Shown here: positions 61,331 to 64,000 of the stretch, piece after piece
How positions within the stretch are numbered: position 1 is the stretch's first letter
How the letters are laid out: each line of letters begins with the position of its first letter
NCBI GenBank assembly: GCA_019009955.1
Contig: CM032228.1
Coordinates: 176,494,001-176,558,000 of the forward strand
Origin: Riptortus pedestris
Lineage: Eukaryota > Arthropoda > Insecta > Hemiptera > Alydidae
Direction of reading: 5' to 3'
DNA: 64,000 nt
Made by a program: the position numbers and the translations under genes
Notes under the pieces: model-generated
The model's input: only the letters and a program-made list of their open reading frames with translations
Database searches by the model: none
What the model was told of the DNA's origin: nothing

Positions 61331-62144
61331 GGAGGTAAAGCCGCCTTCGCCCCGGAGTTCCGTCTCTATCCGGCTTCATATTTCTCAGTGGCTCTTATGA
61401 ATACACAGGATTAAAAGATATATTTTAGGAATAGCTGGATTCCCCTACTGCTCCACTATGTCTGTCGTTCGGGTAGTTTGATGACTTCGCTGAAAATTTT
61501 CTCCTCGCAGTTGTTTACTTTAACCAAATCATTCGTTTCGTCAATTTTCATTTGATCGTTCGACTAATGAAAATGTTCAGCCCTTCAGATTTTTTGATCT
61601 CTGATTTCTTAACAGAGTATAAATGTTCTGCTAAACGTGTGCATTCACTTCTGCCTGTTTATCCAATCCATTCTTTTTCGAATGCATATTGCAAACCCAG
61701 GACCTCTCTACTGCAGATCATCTTTTACACCTGGAACCAACTGACGTTTGTTTTTTTCTCTCCCCGCTGTAAAATGGTCTTAATGCTGTGCTATTGAGCA
61801 AAGTGACTGTCTTTAAGCTGTCCAATTTGCATAAGGGATAATGGCAAATTTCCTGTTTACAACCCTCATTTTTCGAGGTTCCATCCCTTTTGAAATCATG
61901 GTTTATCACTTTTTCATTAAAATCAGCCATCATATATGCCTGTCATTAATTCTATTCTTCATCTTCTAGTTTTTATTACAGTAATTTTACAGTGGATAGC
62001 CGAAAATTGACGGTAGGCATCGGTTTGAGGGTTTTCTCTCAGATATCATGATCGTTCTATTCTAAGTTAAAATAAGAAATATTGATTTCATTGTACTTAT
62101 AATATGTGATAAATATTCAAATATTTACCTTGTGACGTCATCAA
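61331..62144. other. Unassigned stretch
   Basis: It is moderately AT-rich. CCGGCTTCATATTTCTCAGTGG at 61370 is echoed as an inverted near-copy near 62650-62672, a short shared repeat. No gene was recognised. Confidence 0.35.
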
Positions 62145-62400
62145 TGACCGTGATATTTAACCGTTTCATGCAAAAATAAAGATAATATTTGCTAATGGCT
62201 TAACTCCAATGGACAATGGAGATTTAGAGGGGAGCGAATCCAAATATTCGGTAAACCTCAGTAATTATTAATCGGATCAAAAAATGTTTTAAAAAAACAA
62301 ACTTATTGCAAATTTAATTTCCTATAAATGCAGTTCTATCTTTTTGGTCTTTATCTCGAACGTTAACCGAGATATTTGTATTTTTTAGACTTTAGTCATT
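62145..62400 (+). mobile_element. Family A core fragment, diverged
   Basis: GTGATATTTAACCGTTTCATGC, then AATGGCT, TTTAGAGGGGAGCG, TTAATCGGATCAAAAAATG and GTTAACCGAGATATTTGTAT follow the order of the family A core, but with more changes than the other copies. The ends are missing. Confidence 0.6.
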
Positions 62401-63906
62401 ATTAAACCCCCTCTTCTACTAATACAATTTTCTCATCGAGTTGCTTGGTCATTAAACACCTCATTAGGCTGCTAGTATTTATTTTCCTGTGTTTTCATAG
62501 ACCCAACTACGGGAGAAATGGAGAATAGATGGTGAGTGGTGATCATACGAGCATCTCAAAAGACCTCGTGAGAAATTTGCCTCTTTCGCACCCCCCACAC
62601 CCTTCTCCTGTGATGATCTTTTTAAAATCATTTGATGGCTGAAGAGCCAATGAGAAATATGAGGCCGGAAAAAGAGTCTTATCTGAAACGGGGCTAGACC
62701 ATAGAGGACCTCCTCAGTTACATTCAGGAAGTATGATAAAAAATACCTTGACTCGGTCAACACCATGTGACGGGTTGATAATCATGACGGGGGCCATGGA
62801 AGTCAATGATAACGTTGAAGAGAACAATTAACATGCTTACCTTGTAGAACAACTGGAAGAATATACGACACGATTAGACTTAAGAAAAGTGTCATGCTAG
62901 TGAATAAGAAAGCAATTTCTAAAGAGAAGGGATGCCTTAATATCCTTTAATCGATATTTAACGTTTTCAAAACAAAAACAAAAAAAGCCCTTCATCATTT
63001 GAATACAATATAGGCATGCAACCCCCCCCCATTATTTTTCTTAGTTCTGCATTGTATTGGAATATTATCCAATATTTGCACATTGCCAAAACTCAAAAAT
63101 AATTATTGTGAAGGTTATATATTTGAAGCATCAGTATCCACTAATATTATATAAATGTAAATAATACGGCAGACTCGGATAGAAACTTTTAGTTATTCAC
63201 ATTAAGCATCGTAACATTGTTCTCTTCGTAATAAATTGAAAAAAAAATAATATAAAACCTAAATTTTGAGTTATACGCTGTAGTAGCAAATTAGAGGAAT
63301 ATGCATACTCAAAGCAATTTCACAAAGTGCCTTGAGCTTATGTAACATCTGCACCCTTCAATTTACTGCACAAAGCTCTTTTCATGCAATGTGATAGCAC
63401 TCTTTTCACATGATCTTTGCAGTTAGAATATATTATTTTTAATGCCTTATTTTATACCTCGGGATTTTGGGCTGGCTGGTAGAGGTCCATCATCAACGGA
63501 AGGATAATAAGGTGAAAACACCTCCACTCTTAATACTTCTAATTTATGTAATTTGTTGTATTCTATTTATGTCTTTTGTTGTTGTTGTTTTTTTTTCTTT
63601 TGGTTCTTAAAATTTGTTTTTCAGCATCATTACCACATCTGCGAAGTTCTAAATAAATAAATAATTATAACGAAGATGTTGGAATTGGTCTAAAGATGAA
63701 ATATATGTTTTCTTATTCCTGAATTTAATTAACTAATTAACCAACAGCGTAGGGGTTAATGATTCATTGAGAGTGATGAGGGAGGGGAATTATTAGCAGC
63801 TGTTCAATATTCTCGAGAAGATCAGTTTACTAATTAGAAGAACAATTTGTATTATGAAATTTAAATCTAATTAATCTACTGGAACGAGTTCAAAATATAT
63901 GAAATA
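62401..63906. other. AT-rich stretch, nothing recognised
   Basis: An unrecognised 95-codon minus-strand frame lies at 62766-62479. A C-run of nine lies at about 63021, and short T and A runs occur nearby. Confidence 0.4.
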
Positions 63907-64000
63907 AAAGTCCGTCTCGCAGGGGCTGCGTAAACTAAGCAGATTTCCCACGTGAAGTTTTACAATAGAGAAATCCGCCTAATAACAGCTGTAGTAGGAA
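63907..64000 (-). mobile_element. Family A terminus running off the window
   Basis: AGTCCGTCTCGCAGGGGCTGC, GTAAACTAAGCAGATTTCCC and ACGTGAAGTTTTACAATAG are the stem-loop end and subterminal repeat of a minus-strand copy. The rest lies beyond the window. Confidence 0.8.

Noticed and set aside
62479..62766. 95-codon minus-strand frame as a gene
   Set aside because: No recognisable domain; part of it overlaps a short motif shared with 61370, which suggests repeat-derived sequence.

Overview
This is a window of animal nuclear DNA, most likely from an invertebrate and plausibly an insect or other arthropod. It is strongly AT-rich, full of (TA)n, (GT)n and (CA)n microsatellites, and almost free of genes. 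No operons, prokaryotic genes, ribosomal RNA or convincing tRNA genes are visible. The taxonomic guess rests on the repeat types (Penelope-like, jockey/R1-like, gypsy-like, hAT and Tc1/mariner-type relics plus a tRNA-like SINE) and is not proven.

The only convincing host coding sequence is one GC-rich exon at 980-1197 on the + strand. It has good splice signals and encodes a short N-terminus, one transmembrane helix, a Cys-Cys/Arg-Lys stop-transfer motif and a Ser/Pro-rich cytoplasmic stretch. The layout is like the first coding exon of a synaptotagmin-type or other single-pass membrane protein, but the exact gene is not identified. Most of the rest could be an intron of that gene. Two much weaker exon candidates lie near 7963 and 33296.

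The remainder is a graveyard of mobile elements. 'Family A' has at least 14 copies or fragments (14.9, 18.0, 19.1-20.0, 25.5, 34.4, 36.0, 36.3-38.0, 48.4, 49.8-50.4, 53.2-54.0, 58.9, 59.9, 62.1 and 63.9 kb). It has a 20-bp palindrome at one end, a short subterminal repeat that is inverted at the other end, an internal (TA)n tract and a stem-loop at the far end. This plan resembles DINE-1/Helentron-type non-autonomous elements. 'Family E' (34.6-35.9, 36.8-37.8, 41.9-44.0 and 44.4-46.0 kb) carries 1-4 tandem monomers with a period of about 298 bp and ends in a CCCGG/CCGGG hairpin followed by CTAG. It sits inside TA tracts, including the TA tract of a family A copy. 'Family FB' (4.7-5.3, 33.65, 49.5 and 55.4 kb) consists of long palindromes; two copies have perfect 12- and 13-bp target duplications, and one has perfect 231-bp arms.

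Other elements are a 1183-bp hAT element with terminal inverted repeats and an 8-bp target duplication (50496-51678), a 230-bp Tc1/mariner-type MITE (23698-23927), a tRNA-like SINE family (21.2, 22.9, 27.4 and 54.1-54.5 kb), a Penelope-like GIY-YIG endonuclease relic (38.8-39.2 kb), a gypsy-type pol relic (46.3-47.2 kb) and several non-LTR retrotransposon 3' ends (0.2-0.85, 57.8-58.1, 58.3-58.9 and 60.6-61.3 kb). Nothing here looks like a working multi-gene system. The most novel material is the structure of families A, E and FB and the way they nest in one another.
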